From Phytophthora sp. 'mugwort' (Eukaryota; Oomycota; Peronosporomycetes; Peronosporales; Peronosporaceae): a stretch of 64,000 bases of DNA. The position numbers were made by a program, and so were the translations under genes. The stretch spans positions 1,054,001 to 1,118,000 of the forward strand of contig JAUCEF010000008.1 in NCBI GenBank assembly GCA_033558025.1, written 5' to 3'. The number at the start of each line of letters is the position of its first letter. The first letter of the stretch is position 1. This document shows positions 1-11,587 of the stretch, one piece after another. The notes under the pieces were generated by a model, which worked only from the letters and a program-made list of their open reading frames with translations, was not told where the DNA came from and made no database searches.

Positions 1-748
1 AGCGACGGCAGCTAGATCGCATCCAGTCGCACACGTCATGCGGCGTGACATTTTCGTCGCTCTGGAGCTTCTTCGAAGCCGGCTTAAATACTCACAAGTC
101 GTCCTGCTCAAAACAACATTATCGCGAATGAATCTATCGTTCTGACGGACTTCCATTCGCTCTAAAAGTGCGTTGTTCCGTGTACACGTGTCGCCTGAAG
201 CATTTAATGCAGTAACAATAAGCGAGGGAATCCCGTCCTCAAGTCGTAGGTACTCAATTAATACTATGCTATCACTTCTCGGTTAACTTGGCGAATAATT
301 GCCGGTGCTGCAAATGCGAAAACATTTACAGATTGTTCAATCCGAGAGGATCCACGATGTTAAGCCTATTGTACTGTATATGTTTCGAGCTAACATAAAT
401 TGTGGATCAAGCTAGGTCGTCTGCGACTTAACGAGATTTATTTCTTGGTGACTAGGAAGCGTACATGTGAATGCAGATCGGCGAGGATATTTGAATGGAG
501 CAGACAGAGTAGTTGCCTGGCGCTCTGTGCAGTTATCCGGTTTTGCGCTTTTTTGTCTGGCTCAATGCTCACGGGAATGTCAGTGTCGTCCCTAGCTGCA
601 GGATAAGCGGTGGCGGTGTGACCCGATGAAGCGGTTGCCGTCTGTGAGGCTCCCGAGGTGGTGGCGGTCGTTACAGTACTGGTATCCGACGTGGAAGTTC
701 CTTCTGATGGGTGGGCAGTGGTATCTGTCGAGCTTCTCTGTTTTTTTG
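1..748. other. Non-coding, no gene seen
   Basis: I see no supported gene here. Short open frames on both strands around 400-790 overlap one another and have no recognisable domain. A stretch near 405-430 resembles one near 18725-18745, so part of this may be an old dispersed repeat. Confidence 0.4.
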
Positions 749-1120
749 TCAAGGAGGGGTGTCTTGAACGATGCGGTATTCGAATTCAAGGTCTTGAAAT
801 CGGGTGGTAAACTGGCAGCATTCGTTCCGGTACAGTAACGGTTTCGTAAAGTGCTTGATTTTCAGTTTCTGTCCACGGAGAGCCATGTTGTGTATGGCAT
901 TGTCGGAGACCCAGATCGTGTCTGGCATGAGGTCCTTGTCAACGGTGTAGCGGCAGGTGTCATATTTATCTTCGTATTTCTGGCAGTAGAAAATGCGGAA
1001 TGAAAAAAGTAAACACGTGTCGATGGAGGGGACGAGTATAAACCTACCTCTTAACGATTTCGGCTGACTCGGGGGGCGAAGATATCCGTCAGGTGGATGT
1101 GGATCAAGCGGCGTCCATTG
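749..1120 (-). CDS. Unassigned open frame, possible 3' exon
   Basis: An uninterrupted minus-strand frame of about 124 codons ends at a TGA at 749-751. It has no good ATG at its start, so it would need an upstream exon. A donor-like GTAGGT near 1048 and an acceptor-like TGCCAG ending near 980 would remove about 65 bp, typical of introns in this window, but the phases do not clearly agree. The translated part is rich in Cys, Tyr and Asp/Lys and matches no family I recognise. It could be a decayed gene or transposon fragment; I assign no function. Confidence 0.3.
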   Translation of the reverse strand, partial: QWTPLDPHPPDGYLRPPSQPKSLRGRFILVPSIDTCLLFSFRIFYCQKYEDKYDTCRYTVDKDLMPDTIWVSDNAIHNMALRGQKLKIKHFTKPLLYRNECCQFTTRFQDLEFEYRIVQDTPP

Positions 1121-1144
1121 CTAACAACATGCTCGCCTGCTCCG

Positions 1145-1390
1145 AATGAGTCTCCCGTAGTGTACCGTGGAATTAATCGGTTGAGGCATGCTGCGATTCC
1201 AATCACAGTCAAAACCAAACCGAGAGGTCAACTTCTATCATGCTGCGATTCCATCACATTCAAACCGAGGGGTCAACTTATATCATGCTGCCCTGTCCAT
1301 TGCCCAAGTGGCACGAATGTTGCTTGAACCCTCATGTTGACCGAGGTTATGCGCACTCCCACGCAGTACCGTGGAAGTAATCCGTTGAAG
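1145..1390. repeat. Dispersed repeat with internal tandem duplication
   Basis: The core TACCGTGGAATTAATC occurs at about 1160-1178 and again, slightly changed, at about 1367-1383. A third copy, with about 45 bp of shared context, lies near 18846-18892. Between the first two copies a unit beginning CATGCTGCGATTCC is tandemly repeated: 1187-1238, 1239-1283 and a partial third from 1284. The unit is 45-52 bp and the copies differ by small indels. No coding potential is evident; this looks like debris of a dispersed element. Confidence 0.55.
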
Positions 1391-2905
1391 GCCTCATTCT
1401 TTGGTATTCCCAGTATTATTTTCGTTGATTGATAGGAACTGATGAACCAAATTCTCGGCATTTGACTGGAAAGTGAATTTGAATCAATCGCTTGATAATC
1501 GTACCTTCAATTAAGTAATCATAGCTACATTCATCTATAGATTTGCGCACAGCAATATATCCGACACAAGCGATGAAGAACTCGTACAGCTGGCAACCGG
1601 TCAGCTAATCTACATCGAACGTCTCCCTGCAAATGGTAGCTCGTTTTTCGCACGTGGCACTCCTCATCGATAACTACCTGGTCAGGTTTATAAGCCCGCA
1701 GGTACTGACACACGCCTGTAAGTATGGCGCACCTAATCGTGATCTTGAGTTTATTCTCGCTAGGACGGCTCCAACAGGGCAGAGGCGGCCGAATCGGCTG
1801 CCTGGGGGGCTAGCAACTCCAAGTAATATAGATAAAACTTCGATTCGTAGTCCAGACCAGACCCGCAGACGACCCCCCAAAAAATAGGTACCGTAAAATG
1901 AGGGGTTTTCAAAATGGCTCAACGGTTCCTTATGCGTAGAGACGAACACGACAAGCGCAAATGAGAGAAATTGACAAATCCAGACGAATGACAAAACTTA
2001 GAGCAGCAATCAAAAGTCAAGAGTGGTTAGGTTAATACAGCACGGCTGGTTGGTGACCGGGAAGCGCACGCCCTCTCTCACTTTCAGATTTCCTCCAGAC
2101 CGCTTCTGTTACCGCCGCCATTCCGCGTTGCCGTCGCGCCTCCTCGCCACTACGGGAGACCATCCCCGACACCACCTCTACCATCCAGAATTCTCGAATA
2201 AGAGTGATTATTTTGTTATGCGAAACGCTGTCATCTATGTTGTCTAATGGATGTTTTTCTGATGGCACATGTTGCCATCAAACGCAAGAAGCCATATCGC
2301 GTCTAGAGGAAATCTGACAGTCGTGGTATGTAGTTTTATTGCCTCTATTTCTGCGAATCCAACTACCCAGCGATTCTGCTGCCTGTGCTTGTGTCCAATA
2401 GAATAAAGAGCGATAATATATTCTGCTCAGCATGTTTTAATGGTAGCCCATTCAACTACGCCTTCTAATCAAGCAGTGAAGGATGGGGATGGTCTGAATA
2501 TGGAGGTTGCTTATATAAATGGGAATGGAGTTGCCTATACGATGCGGATCGAATTGCGTATACGAGTGGCTGTAGTCAAACGGCGTCGTCGCGAATACTA
2601 AAAGGGCTGTAACCGTCACGCGTTGCCTAAGGATATAGTTAAAAAGATAGTCAGAAATAAATCGGTCAATTCACCGTACCGGAAACCAGTCCAATCCGCG
2701 CGCAGTAATTGAATCCATGTTTCTAAAGTGAGTGGGATCGCGTCAATATTTTCTTACAACCCCCCCCCCCCATGGCGTACTTGCGGAGGAGCCGCGCTGC
2801 CTCTTTCGAATGTACCCACCGCCAACTCGGTTACCGAGATGGTCACGGCAAAAGGAAAAAAATCTTTCGCGCTCTGTCTGTGGTGGGTGTGGGGAGGGAG
2901 CACCA
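1391..2905. other. Decayed intergenic or repeat sequence
   Basis: There is no supported gene. Several 60-100 codon frames overlap on both strands without recognisable motifs. A run of 12 C occurs at 2760-2771. The stretch ends at the left LTR of element 1. Confidence 0.4.
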
Positions 2906-3808
2906 TGGTGGTGTAGTGGAGTGGACCCACTGACTTTTTCAGTAAGTTCTCAACTCACACACACTGCGTCCATACACCGACTAACGGAGGGGGTACTCCC
3001 ACGGCCGTGTAGTTGCTGAGTGGTTCACCTTGTGTACCCGTCGGCGGGCTGATACTGCTCTCTCATTGACACGAGATGCGCACTTGGTGGGCCTTGGACG
3101 TCCTTGTGGGGACTTGGGAGGGGGTGAATCTGCGCAGCTACTCCTGCGCACGAGATCCGGTGTTCGTTTGGTCTTGAGCTCTTTGCGTAGACCTTGTGGA
3201 TCCGTAATAGAAATACGAGATCCGGAGTTGTTATTCTTGAGGTGTCCTTGCTCCTTATCGGAGTTGTCCTTGTTCCTTTACGATGATAGCCGCCTCCAAT
3301 AATGGGATCCTGAGGAGGGTTTAGAAGCCAAAGGGCGAGCGAGACCTGGCCAAGCTATCCAGGGGCTGGCACGTGTGCAAGAAGATCGCCAAAGTTTAGA
3401 CTTGGTCTATGTATGGGGCCAATAGAAATCCCCTATACTATAGTCAAGTCTGTCTTCCAGTACAAATTCGGTTCTGATTTATACCTTAGCTTACCTACCT
3501 TCGGATCCCATCCCAAGCCTATCCTACGGATTACTTATATCCCAGGATCCCATCTCTGACCTATTCCTGGCCACCCGTTTCCACTCTACCTCTCTTTAGC
3601 TACGGATCTTCAACCCGGTGTGCACTAAACTGATCGGATCTAGTACTTAGACCTTACCCCACAGGACGGATCCAGGATCCGTACCATACAGATCTGGCGT
3701 GTCGCATGGTCTGGATCCATCACCTTGACGCTGTTATGGCTGCCGCTGGCTACGTGGACCTTCCGGCTGGCGGTCAAATTCCATCTTATCCGGGTCTGCA
3801 ATACCACA
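2906..3808 (-). repeat. Left LTR (3' LTR of element 1)
   Basis: This is a direct repeat of 14476-15371. Positions 2970-3744 (775 bp) are identical to 14533-15307 at a constant offset of 11563. Outside that core the two copies diverge: 3745-3808 has about nine substitutions and 2906-2969 has substitutions plus indels. The right edge ends CTGCAATACCACA. No purine-rich tract is visible just inside the LTR on the minus strand, where one is expected. The left edge is estimated from residual similarity and from the position of the primer site beside the other LTR. Confidence 0.85.
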
Positions 3809-3899
3809 ACCGTTGTGACCACCGCGCAACGGTAACACACTGTGTCACGTGATCCACAATTCAGCTCACCGCCGTCCACCCAGATCAAGCCTCTTTACT

Positions 3900-6803
3900 A
3901 TGTCGTCTGCCCACCACGCCCACGCCCATGAGTCTGACGCCACGCCTCGCGCTGCCGTATTCGCCGGACAAGGCCTGTCTCCGGACGCCCCTCCTCCTGC
4001 GCGCACTGTGATCACGCAGCGTCGGATCGTTCAGCGGCGGCAACTCTGGTGGTGCTGGAACCTGATCCGCTGCGAGCCGCGGCAACGTCGATCCACACCT
4101 TCGTTTGTGCCTACGACGAGTTGCTGGCCAAGCATCAGCAAACCCTGCGGGATCTGGTTGCTGCGCGTCGCCACAACGAAGAACTCCACACGTTGGCCAA
4201 GCCCAACTGGACGACTGCGCGCTCGTTCGTGGACTCGTCCAGCACCGCTACGACGTTATCCAGGGGCGACTTCGTTAAGTCACGCAGCTTGAAGCCGAAA
4301 CGCGCCAAGAAGCTGACCATCTCCGCGTGGAGGTCCAGGATTTCGGCGATCTGCGAGCGCGCTACACCTTGCTAGAAGAAACCAGCGCGGAGGCGTACAC
4401 CCGCCTGCAAGACTATGCCCTCGGTCTGGAGCGTCGCTTATCCAACCATGGCAGTGCCGGGCCAGCCGATCCGCCCAGGGCTGCCCTTTCCCTTGCGCAG
4501 GATTTGCATGATCTGCGGGATGAAGCGACCGGGCCGATTCGCCGACCTCGAGCAGCAGTGTCAAACCGCTCGATCCGAGCGTGGCACGGCGTTCAGAGGT
4601 CTCTTTCGCCTTCAGAATGACCAAGCGGATCTTCAGCGTAGCCACGAGCAGCGGAAGCAGCATGTCCGTGATCTGGAACGTGAATCTCAGCGACTGCGGG
4701 AAGAACTGCACCAAGTGCACCAAAGGCTCGACGGATCGGTTCCTGTGGCAGATCTGCATGCTGCACAGATCGAGCTGCACGTCCGAGGTGAGAGGATCCT
4801 CGAGCTAGAGAGTTTTCTTGACAAGGCTGAGCGTCGCCGTGCGGATCTTCACCGCGTTCACGATCATACCGTGGGCAAGCTAGATGCTGCCCGGAAAGAG
4901 ATCGAGCGCCTGAAGCGCTCGCTGGAAGCAGCTTATTGGGATCACGCGCGTGCCGAAGATTCACAGCACATGACGCAAGACCAGCTCCATAATTTCCGCG
5001 TGGATCACAAGACACTCGAGGCTGCTCGCGACACGATAGCTCAGGAGCTTAAGGGGACCCAGAGTCAGGTGACCCGCGCGAACACCAAGATCTGCGCGGC
5101 GCTCCAGTTCGGCGGGATTTGGAGTCTGCGGCGGCCCAAGTGACTCAACTCACTAACGAACGCGATCAGGCGCACCTGGATCTCGACAATGCTACGCAGG
5201 AGGGGCAGAAATATTTCAATGCTCAGAGAGATCTCCTTGAGCAGATCTCCGACATGCAGCAAGCGTACCAGCTGGTCCGCCAAGATCTCGATCGACTCCG
5301 CGGTCAGCATGGGCTTTTGTCACAAGATCACCAAGGCCTCCTCGGCAAACACGACTCGGTCGTCATAGAGCGGGACAGCGCTCTCGACAACTTAGCGTCG
5401 ATTGCCTCGGCCGCCATATTTGAGCTCGTCGGTTGCACGTAGCGGTCGGTCTAATTCCGTGGCTCACAGTGACCAGGCTTCTTCCAAGAGGCCCTTGAGT
5501 CCACCCGCTTCTCCTCGCCACGAGGATCCGAGCCCGCCGAAGAAGCTGCCTTGTTCCTTATCCCCTTCGGTGGATGGCGCAACTGCCTCTGGATCAGCCT
5601 CAAAGGTGCCTTCAGTCCAACCAGAATCCTCCTTGGATCTCGTTGTTGACGCCGCGGCTGAGGTCAGTGACGGAGACTACGAGTTCCCCGGCACAGGATC
5701 TGGATCTAGCTCCGGTCCCAGTCCCAGCTCTAGCAGTAATGGATCCGACGCCGGGTTTGTCGACTCGGACGCGATCTTCGACGACTCCGATGACGACGAA
5801 CCCCAGATGGCTCTGGCGCGATCACGATCCGACGCCCCTCGACGCAGTTCTTCCGCGGAGATCTCCGATGGCGAGGGATCTCAAGCTACGCCCATCGTGG
5901 TCGATCAAGATCCAGTTTCTGTCGAAGCGGAGGAAGAGGTGGAAGGCGCGGCGCAGGTGGCCGGCACACCCAATCCGACATCTCCAGCCGTTACACCCGC
6001 CACGGATCCCGCTTCCCAGCCGTTCGGTTCTGATGATAGTTTTCTCCCCGGCTTCCATCAGCGCGGGTCGTGACCGCGGAAGACGTAGCACCTTGGGATC
6101 CTTCCCAAATTAGTAGCTTACCCTCGATACCCTCACACCACGGATACTGATCGACAACCGGATGCTTCCGGCCGGGTGGATGTTTCCTGAGCGGACCAGT
6201 TGCGAGGGGCAACTGGATTCTTCGCGTTACGCTCCGGACTTACTCACGAAGGAAAACATCATGGCGCTGTACAGGAAGGAGCCGTGGAAGGCCCTCGACG
6301 TACCAGCTCTGGAGCCGCTAGTTTCGATCCAGCCAGATTTGTCGAGATGGCCGCGCTCGCCACGAGCTATCGGGCCTACGAGAGGATCACCGCCAGGCCT
6401 ACTGAGAAGCTATGCACTCCTTTCCGATCCCCAAGTCCGAGCGCGACGCGCACGCGTGGTTCGCGTCTTTCTACCGTGGACGCAAGAATCGGAGTTCGCA
6501 CGCTCGCGCAAAATTCCGGAATCTGTAAGATCAGATCTTTGAGAAAGCTCGCCGGACGGGCTGTTACCTGGACCTGCTGCTAGATCCGGTAGATTGCAGT
6601 CTGAAGACACGGCGTGGTTCCCCGGGCGAGAGGCGGTCGCAGAGGGACGGGATCCGCCCCGAGATCTGATCGCGGCTCTCGCGGACTGTGACAGGAGCGC
6701 CCCGTGGCGCAATCACTTCCGCACGGATCCGACTTCCCATCCGTCTCGCCAGATCGGCCGGCTCCGCATGATGTTTTCTCCGTCTGCTCCGGACCATAAG
6801 TAG
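3900..6803 (+). pseudogene. Antisense coiled-coil / acidic Ser-rich ORF of element 1
   Basis: This plus-strand coding relic is opposite in sense to gag-pol. It starts at an ATG at 3900, about 90 bp inside the left LTR, and ends near a TAG at 6801-6803. The frame changes several times (around 4050, 4320, 4420, 5120, 5400, 6080-6330, 6420 and 6590). Each segment still reads as sensible protein: an Ala/Pro/His-rich head, then about 350 residues of heptad-rich coiled coil (4050-5400) dense in Leu, Glu, Arg and Gln. A Ser/Asp/Glu-rich low-complexity block follows (5420-6070), then a basic domain with a WFASFYRGRKNRSS-like segment (6410-6560). I recognise no enzyme motif. It lies between the chromodomain and the 3' LTR, the place where antisense ORFs occur in plant Tat/Ogre-type Gypsy elements. 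Its function is unknown. Confidence 0.65.
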
Positions 6804-7158
6804 TTATGTCGTATGCCACTAACTTGGTAGCAGTAGTGATCCGTCTTGCATGTAGTAATCCATTCAATCCATCTTCCTTTGGCTAATCCGTCCTGCGTGT
6901 GTCGTATCTTGATCGTTCTATGATCTTCCTTCATCGACGGATCGATATGGGGCTTCGGATTCGAGATCGTAGCGAGCTTAGTTATTTCACCAGATCCAGT
7001 CTCCTACTTACATGTACACTCACTATCCTCTCCATCTTTAGGTATGCAGCCTCCCTGCGTCCTCTCTCTCGCTTCATCCGCCGTGGCGACCAACTCGCCA
7101 GACGGGACCCTCCTTCTTCTTCTCTCACGGCCTTCCCGCGGAGCTTCTACCAGCTTCG

Positions 7159-7719
7159 TCACGTCCACCTCCAAATAGTGAACGTGGATCCACCTCCTGC
7201 ACACCTGCAGCCTTCCTGCAAGTCTTCATCCTCAGTACCACCTGCAGCAACCAGCTTTCTGCAGTGACTTCCACCACTTAAGCTTCCACATGCGACTGCA
7301 TCGCCTAGAAACGACTCCTCTTGGCCCGATCCTGAGGAACTCACGCAATAGCCCCCACAGTTCAAATCCGCATCGTCAACCCAAGTGGGCTCGTTGTAGC
7401 CCCGTCAATGTACCATGAACTCGAGCAGTGATCGTCCATAGCGTGTTCGACGACCCGATCTCATGTCGCTAATCTTCTCGACTTCGTACTCCCCTCCTTC
7501 TACTTCTCGATCCCAGCTGTCTTCAGGTAACAGCGCCTCGTCGAAGTCGAGACGCTCCGCCTCATCGACGGCCAAGTGTGTAGTTGGTCGATCGAGGGAT
7601 TTTCTCACAGGCTTCAACTTGGACACATGCACTACCGGAAAAAGGTGGTAATCTGTCCCAGCTGTCTCCAGTCGAGCAGCGAAAGGTTGCACCATCTCCA
7701 ACACTCGGAAGGGGACCAT
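7159..7719 (-). pseudogene. Chromodomain, C-terminal part of element 1 pol
   Basis: The minus-strand frame 7405-7719 carries the end of the integrase C-terminal region (an HVSKLKPV segment) followed by an acidic linker. A chromodomain-like stretch then begins with EYEVEKI and continues across a stop into the 7159-7365 frame (a GYNEPTWV segment with the aromatic and acidic residues typical of chromodomains). In chromoviruses this domain binds modified histones and steers integration into heterochromatin. At least one stop or frameshift near 7370-7405 breaks it here. The downstream 6804-7160 shows nothing recognisable on the minus strand. Confidence 0.65.
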
Positions 7720-8932
7720 GTCACGTATGCGCTAGCTTCCGCGCATATCCTTCTTTGACTCGATACAAATATAGCCACCTCGAGTGCCGGCCTCGATCCA
7801 ATACGGATCCACGCTGTCGTTGTGGCGTTCGGCCCGACATGTAATAACCTTCTTCAGCTTCTCGTTCACGTCCGCTCTCACCTGCCGGTAATAGCACTGG
7901 ATTCGGTACTGCCATCAGCGTGGATCCCGATCTCGGCGTCTCGTGCTGCCCAGCGGGAGAGTTGCCTCTAGCGTCGTGCGTGGGTCCTAACCGTGCGCAA
8001 GATAACACGGGGTGTCACCTCGGATCCGATCATGTGCTGTTCATAGCGCGCGTCAGGCGCTCTCTGTACTCGTCCCAGCCGCACTGGTTCTCGCCCTCGA
8101 CATACATCTTGATGGATCTCGTCACCGTCTGCACCATGCGTTCCGCAGTCCCGTTCGCCTGAGGCCTATAAGTCATGGTGGCTCGCTGTCTCTGGCCCAG
8201 GATCCAATTGAACGCCTTGAAGAAGTCAGACATGAAGCCGTTTCCCTGTCATACCGGATCACCTCGCTCGCACCGAAGCGTCGGAACACACATTCCTCGT
8301 AGGATTCCGCGATCATTTGGGCTGTCCGGGACGCACTCGCCGTGGCGATGACGTTATCGGTGAACAGATCTATCCAGATCAGGAGTTCCGTGTGGCACTT
8401 CTACGGCTTGGGCAGCGAGGGGTGATCCATCGCTATGACCTGAAAAGGGTAGGTGGCCTGGATATTGCCGGGTAACTCGCCGCGTATGGTCGGTCGCCCC
8501 TTGCCAAAAAAAAAAGGTTCTCGCAATCCACGCTTTCACCTACCCGAACAGGTGTACGCTCCTGAAGAGTCCACGCCAATAGAAGTAATCCCGGATCCGC
8601 TGATATGTTCGGCTGATCCCCTGATGGCCGCCCTCCAGGCTGACGTGGTAGTGATGCAGTAGATCCTCGTGCAGCGTCTCGGGCACGACCAGACGAAGCA
8701 ACCCGTCTCTCTCTTCCTCTTCCTTCGCAGACGGCGGGCGGTAGTAGAGTAGGTCCTGTTCGTCCATCTCATAGTCAGCAGCCACGTTGCTGCACAACCG
8801 AGCTTCGTCCTTTTCCAGACCCTCCGCATCCCCCTGAAGGTACTTCTTGAGGTTCACGATCCACTCTTCTTCGTCTTGAGTTTGTCGGATCCGATCCACT
8901 CTCACTTGGCGGACCGCCTCTTCGTGCAGCAC
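7720..8932 (-). pseudogene. Retroviral-type integrase of element 1, broken
   Basis: Minus-strand frame 8540-8932 holds the N-terminal zinc-binding region: two His within HYHVSLEGGHQG, followed by YFYWRG. The frame then breaks around an A10 run near 8500-8515. The catalytic core continues in pieces (roughly 8240-8460) with MDHPSLPKP and WIDLFTDN segments containing conserved Asp residues. The 8030-8233 frame holds RPQANGTAERMVQ, the segment carrying the catalytic Glu and its helix. There are several in-frame stops and shifts. The family inserts the cDNA into host DNA; this copy cannot make the whole protein. Confidence 0.75.
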
Positions 8933-9390
8933 ACTGGGGCTGGTGACCTCCGGCGGGATCTAGTCGCCATGGCCGCAATGCGAAGCGTAATATTCTCGAC
9001 AGCTGTGGTCAGAATCTCGGGTAGCCGATTCAGGGTCACCAGATCCTTCCGTGTCTGGTCGTCCGTCACTTCTGTACGTGCTTCCCGCTGTAACGCCGCA
9101 CTCGCCAGACTATCTGCGCTGGCGTTCCATGTTCGCTTGACGTGAAGTAGGTCGTGATCCGGCAAGGATCTCAGACGGTGTAGGGCCCTTTGCCGCAACA
9201 ACGTCAACGAGGGAGCTTTGCAGTCGATCTCGCCCTGCATAGACCGTAGAGATCTCGGGAATGGCAGATCCGCCAGCGTACTGAGATCCTTCGGATGAGC
9301 CTCCAAGCCTTCGATGGATACACGATGTCCGAGGTAGTCTACCTTCTTCAGTCCCCAGAAGCTCTTCGCGACACTGATTAAGATATTCCA
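8902..9390 (-). pseudogene. RT thumb joined to RNase H tail (internal deletion)
   Basis: In the 8902-9306 frame the RT connection segment (EAHPKDLSTLADLPFPRS) is followed within about ten residues by what looks like the C-terminal third of RNase H. That tail has HVKRTWNASADSLASAALQ, the region with the conserved Ala-Asp-Leu-Ala near the RNase H end, then a basic tail before integrase. The N-terminal RNase H core with its catalytic Asp and Glu is absent. This implies a deletion with its junction near 9235-9260, size unknown. Element 1 could not complete reverse transcription by itself even if the frames were repaired. Confidence 0.65.
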
Positions 9391-10053
9391 CTAGTCACAG
9401 GCGGCGAGCAGGAGCTCCACTCGTTCGTACAATTGATCCCAGGATCCGGCAGTAACAAGGATGTCATCGATGTAAGGTCGGCGCCACAGTACGGAAGGTT
9501 CACCTACTTTCTCCGGATCTCCTCTTTCGAAGATGTTCGTTGCGGATCCTCGGTCCGCTGCTGGTTGGATCCGCAAGAAGCCGTACAGTTCGTTGTCGAT
9601 CAGCCTCTGGTAGATTTGTGGGGCGTTCTTCAATCCAAATGGCATGCGGTTCCACTCAAACAGGCCAAGCGGCGTGGTGAATGCCGATATAGCACGAGCG
9701 CGATCCGTCATAGACACCCAGAAGCCACTCGCCATATCCAGTGAGCAATACCACAGCACCTTGTCTAAATCCTCAAGCAGATCGTTGATCAGGGGCATCG
9801 GGTAGACCATCAGTTTGGAGAGACCGTTGACAAAGCGGTAAGCAATACACAACCTTGTGTCAACACCATTCTTCTTGATGATCACCATTGGGGATGCCCA
9901 AGGCGACGTTGAGTGTCGTATGATCTTGACCGACAGCAGGCCCTTGAGCAGATCCGATACCTTCTCGCGGAACTGGGGGGCGATCGTTCGCACACGTTGT
10001 GCGATTGGGGTGGCTTTTCCAACGTCGATGTCACACACCACGCCTACAGTCAC
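9241..10053 (-). pseudogene. Reverse transcriptase domain of element 1
   Basis: Minus-strand frame 9391-10053 (about 220 codons) is the best-preserved domain. Seen in order are SPWASPMVIIKKNG, a basic-Tyr segment (CIAYRFVNGL), SLDMASGFW with the first catalytic Asp, RMPFGLKNAPQIYQRLIDN, and PYIDDILV with the paired catalytic Asp (YxDD box). This is Gypsy-type RT. The finger-palm core is readable and the catalytic residues are present. The frame ends at 9391 and the thumb continues in another frame. A linker with at least two frames separates it from the protease. Confidence 0.85.
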
Positions 10054-10224
10054 GGAAGGCAGCGCGTTACCCTTGTCGATCCGTAAATGCTGGTAAGATC
10101 AGATAATGTCCTGCAGCTGACGGATCTCTCCTCTGTGTTCACCTCAGGATCCCCCTACTTGCGGATCCTCGATCCGCACCTTGACCGTGGTGGGTGCTAC
10201 CTCCGGCAGCACAGCCAGATCGCT

Positions 10225-11587
10225 TTACACTTCTCCGGCGTGCAGCATGACTCCGTTGTGGTAGCAGACCTCGGGATCCTCGACTGGTTTCTCCTTGGAG
10301 TCGTCATGTTTCTTGGTGCCACCGTCCAGATCCGTTCTTGCCGCTTCCATCGGACGATCCTCCGCGAGATCCTTGATTGGAAGCCGTACGGCTTTGATCC
10401 AACGTCTTCGACGGGAGATCCACTTCCAGAAGGTCACCTGACTCCAGCACGTCGTCCGGCGATTGCTCAGCACCCAAGCCTCTGTCGGCTTCGTTCGCTT
10501 CGTCTTCCCTGGCGCAACTTTCCCACCAGACCCGAGCACGCAACTCCCTTTGGGGCCTTCGCTAGGCGAGGCGCCCTTCGCGCGGCCCTCGCGGCACGCA
10601 TTGCGGCCGTTGGGCGTTCCTGGCGATATGAGACAGTGGCCCCGTCCTTGTACAGGGCCTCGTGACTGGTCGCCTGATCGCCTCATCTTCCCCACCGAAA
10701 AATCAGTGACGCGTCGCGACAGTGACGTTCGTCGTCGGGTCGATCTCGGGATCCCAGCCTCGGGCGGGGTCGTGCGAAGTATCATTCTGACCGCCGTCCT
10801 CGGGCGCGTCTGCCGCACCCTCTTGCACCACCGAAGCTTCTCTTGGGCCTCCATCAGATATCGCGACCTTCGCGCCGATTGTCCATCCTGCATGCACGTC
10901 ACCGATACCGGGTGCACGAGACAGGGCGTGATTACGCTCATGTCTCAAATAAGGTGTCGCAATGTTCTGACCCTGACTTGCATTCAGAGGGCGGGTCACC
11001 GCCACCCGGTACGCCTCTTGGCGCTCGTCCTCATTTCCCGTGGGTTCAGTTGCCTTCGGTCGTGGCAGGATCCTGGTCGGCGGGTCGTACTCCACCCGAT
11101 CAACTGCAGGTTCCAGATCCGGCGCTGGCGGCGCCGCTGGTACGGCGGATGCTGCATCCGTAGTGGATTCCCACACAAGGGTTTTCCACTCGGCGTAGCG
11201 CCGGGATCCTACAGAGACGAAGCCCGGTTGGCGAGGAACATGGTCCCCGGTCAGCCACAATCCGATCGGCACGTCCCTGTTCAAGATCAGCTTCATGTCG
11301 CCAAGGTTCGTGAGATGTAAGTAACGGATCCTGCCTGAGCCTTTAGCTATGGTGGGCACCCAGCGCTCACCGCGAACTAACCACAGCTTTTCATTGTCAG
11401 ACACACGGATCCGTAGCGGGAGCTCCATGGATTCTGCGACCCTCACTGTCAGCTGCTCGCCCAAAAACACCGGGCTCTGTCGTTGAAGATCTGGCGGCCC
11501 CCTGCAACATGACTCGCGCCTCGTCCGGCAGGCACATGGATCCGTCGCCGAGATCCAGCCGATCCCAGCCGGAACCATGAGGTCCAT
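10225..11587 (-). pseudogene. Protease-RT linker region of element 1 pol
   Basis: Minus-strand frames 10703-11587 and 10225-10941 overlap and cover the stretch between protease and RT. The start (MDLMVPAGI) is the end of the retropepsin fold in this family. A further segment (VRGERWVPTIAKG, then LHLTNLGD) has an equivalent in element 2 at about 61480-61690, which supports real coding descent. After 11000 the sequence is Pro/Arg-rich with no motif. At least two frameshifts occur. The role of this post-protease segment is not known to me. Confidence 0.55.

Noticed and set aside
3849..6073. Plus-strand coiled-coil ORFs as an independent host gene
   Set aside because: They lie wholly inside the LTR-bounded element 1, carry its GGATCC signature and share its level of decay, so they are treated as part of the element.
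10463..11320. Plus-strand 285-codon frame in element 1
   Set aside because: Antisense to the pol linker region, with no motif and no continuity with the coiled-coil ORF.
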